From Pseudomonas sp. PB101 (GTDB taxonomy: Bacteria; Pseudomonadota; Gammaproteobacteria; Pseudomonadales; Pseudomonadaceae): DNA of 64,000 bases. The position numbers and the translations under genes are program-made. Below the pieces are notes generated by a model, which ran no database searches, had not been told where the DNA came from, and saw nothing but the letters and a program-made list of their open reading frames with translations. Shown here in pieces: positions 62,804 through 64,000 of this stretch. The DNA is taken from contig NZ_RWIR01000070.1 of NCBI RefSeq assembly GCF_009764265.1, forward strand, positions 18,562 through 82,561, read 5' to 3'. Positions within the stretch are counted from its first letter, which is position 1, and each line of letters opens with the position of its first letter.

Positions 62804-63931
62804 ATGCGTCTTTCCGAATTCATCGTGTTGCACGTTGATCGCATCGTCGATGAGTGGGAGCAGTTTGCCAAAACCATCACACCGGCCGCCGAGGCCATGG
62901 ACAGTGTCGCCTTGCGCGACCATGCCCGGTCGATCCTGCTGGCCGCGGCCCGGGACATGTGCAAGCCCCAGACACCCTCCGAACAAGCGGCCAAGGCACG
63001 CGGCGACGGACCGGAGAAAACCCCGAGCCTCAACGAGGCCGGGGCCAGCCATGGCGAATTGCGCCATACCGTGGGTTTTGACCTGGTGCAGATGACCAGT
63101 GAGTTCCGTCATTTGCGCGCCTGCGTCATCCGCCTGTGGGTCAACAGCCTGCAATCGCCTGACCTCGCCTACTTCCAGGACATGATCCGCTTCAACGAAG
63201 CCATCGACGAGGCCCTCGCCGAGTCCACCGCCACTTACGCTGAAGGGGTCAACCGCTCGCGGGACATTTTCCTGGCGATCCTCGGTCATGACCTGCGTGC
63301 GCCGTTGCAAGCGGTGAGCATGTCCACCGAAATACTGCTGCGTAAAGCCGCCCTCGATGGCGATGCACTCAAGTGCGCAATCAATATCCAGCGCAGTACC
63401 GGGCACCTGGCAGTGATGGTCGGGGATTTGCTGGAGCTGGTGCGCAGTCGCCTGGGCAAGCGCCTGCCGGTCGAACCTGCGCCCATGGACATGGCCGACG
63501 CGGCACGGGAAGCGATTGCCCGGGCCTGCGCCGGTCAACCTGAGTGCGATCCGACGCTGGATGTACAGGGTGACACCCGCGGCACCTGGGACCCGCGCCG
63601 GCTCGATCAGATGCTGCAAAACCTGATCGGCAATGCCTTGCAGCATGGCTCAAGCAAACGTGAAGTGAAGCTGTACCTCAAGGGCGAGACCGACAGCGTT
63701 CGACTGACCGTGCACAACGACGGCATCCCGATCCCCACCGATGCGATCCCGACCATTTTCGACCCGCTGGTGCGCAGTGCCAGCGAAGAACTCGGTGAGC
63801 CCACTACCAGTCTTGGATTGGGGCTGTTTATCGTCAAGGAAGTGGTGGATGCCCATCAGGGGACGATTGAAGTCAGTTCCAGCGAGAGGGATGGCACGAC
63901 GTTTACCGTGGTGCTCCCCAGGAAGGTGTGA
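62804..63931 (+). CDS. Orphan sensor histidine kinase
   Basis: 375 residues, no membrane helix. Residues 1-150 form a helical sensor resembling the RsbRD N-terminal domain (MRLSEFIVLHVDRIVDEWEQ, DLVQMTSEFRHLRACVIRLW). The phospho-acceptor is H162 in ILGHDLRAPLQAV. The ATPase has the N box (LDQMLQNLIGNALQHGS), G1 (VRLTVHNDGIPIP) and G2 (TSLGLGLFIVKEVV). ATG at 62804 with AGGTAA upstream. No response regulator is adjacent, so its partner lies elsewhere. The 249-base gap to the divergent NEL gene shows no other gene. Confidence 0.9.
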   Translation: MRLSEFIVLHVDRIVDEWEQFAKTITPAAEAMDSVALRDHARSILLAAARDMCKPQTPSEQAAKARGDGPEKTPSLNEAGASHGELRHTVGFDLVQMTSEFRHLRACVIRLWVNSLQSPDLAYFQDMIRFNEAIDEALAESTATYAEGVNRSRDIFLAILGHDLRAPLQAVSMSTEILLRKAALDGDALKCAINIQRSTGHLAVMVGDLLELVRSRLGKRLPVEPAPMDMADAAREAIARACAGQPECDPTLDVQGDTRGTWDPRRLDQMLQNLIGNALQHGSSKREVKLYLKGETDSVRLTVHNDGIPIPTDAIPTIFDPLVRSASEELGEPTTSLGLGLFIVKEVVDAHQGTIEVSSSERDGTTFTVVLPRKV

Positions 63932-63933
63932 CA

Positions 63934-64000
63934 TCTGTAGGAGCCGGCTTGCCGGCGATGGTGCCCGCAAGACCGCCATCGCCGGCAAGCCGGCTCCTAC
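63934..64000. repeat. REPIN at the right edge (GCCGGC type)
   Basis: TGTAGGAGCCGGCTTGCCGG and the inverted unit ATCGCCGGCAAGCCGGCTCC with about 20 bases between, 3 bases after the kinase stop; it runs to the last base of the window. Confidence 0.92.

Overview
The window reads as a chromosome segment of a Pseudomonas of the fluorescens group. The evidence is the high-GC coding style, family-typical proteins (RetS, Fis, CtpL, GcbA, UrtA-E, urease with two embedded acetyltransferases), the gene order, and more than a dozen copies of the short REP hairpin (core GGGCTTGCCC, GAGCTTGCTC and variants) that fills intergenic gaps in these genomes. From memory, speA-sui1-nudix-DUF2333-gcbA-ctpL-dsbD-aroQ-accBC-prmA-dusB-fis-purHD-retS-marC and urt-ure follow the P. 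aeruginosa PA4839-PA4868 order. No rRNA, tRNA, CRISPR array, transposase or prophage was seen.

Layout. 1-2.5 kb: cut-off tRNA methyltransferase (cmoM), MazG-like pyrophosphohydrolase, a small membrane protein and a MATE exporter. 2.5-4.6 kb: an orphan type VI pair, a short VgrG spike and its DUF4123 adaptor. 4.8-9.3 kb (minus strand): speA, sui1, a Nudix hydrolase and DUF2333. 9.7-17.7 kb (plus): signalling genes gcbA and ctpL, then dsbD, aroQ, accB and accC. 18-28.4 kb: prmA, DUF3426, dusB-fis, purH, purD, retS, marC. 28.4-46.7 kb: a block apparently inserted between marC and urtA. It holds two paralogous unknown genes, the divergent cobalamin clusters (cobG-H-I-J leftward, cobL-cbiD-cobK rightward), a copper module (DUF2946, PCuAC, DUF2946, OprC, PepSY protein), a B12/metal-type ABC importer and a small secreted protein. 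46.7-57.2 kb: urea uptake (urtABCDE) and urease (ureD, ureA, two GNAT genes, ureB, ureC). 57.3-62.6 kb (minus): one 1756-residue protein with a toxin-like N-terminus, leucine-rich repeats and an IpaH-type NEL ubiquitin-ligase domain. 62.8-63.9 kb: an orphan histidine kinase.

How it fits together. Urea import and hydrolysis form one nitrogen-scavenging unit. Both transcription units carry a good sigma-54 element (GG-N10-GC, nearly the same sequence) with GCACC/GGTGC half-sites upstream, which points to NtrC-type control. The cobalamin genes make the corrin ring by the CobG route and sit beside a BtuCDF/FecBCD-type importer. GcbA, RetS and CtpL link the core genes to biofilm, acute/chronic switching and chemotaxis. 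The most unusual items are the NEL-domain ligase, the paralogous unknown pair at 28.4-30 kb, the short VgrG/DUF4123 pair, and the covarying REP hairpins, several of which lie inside operons.
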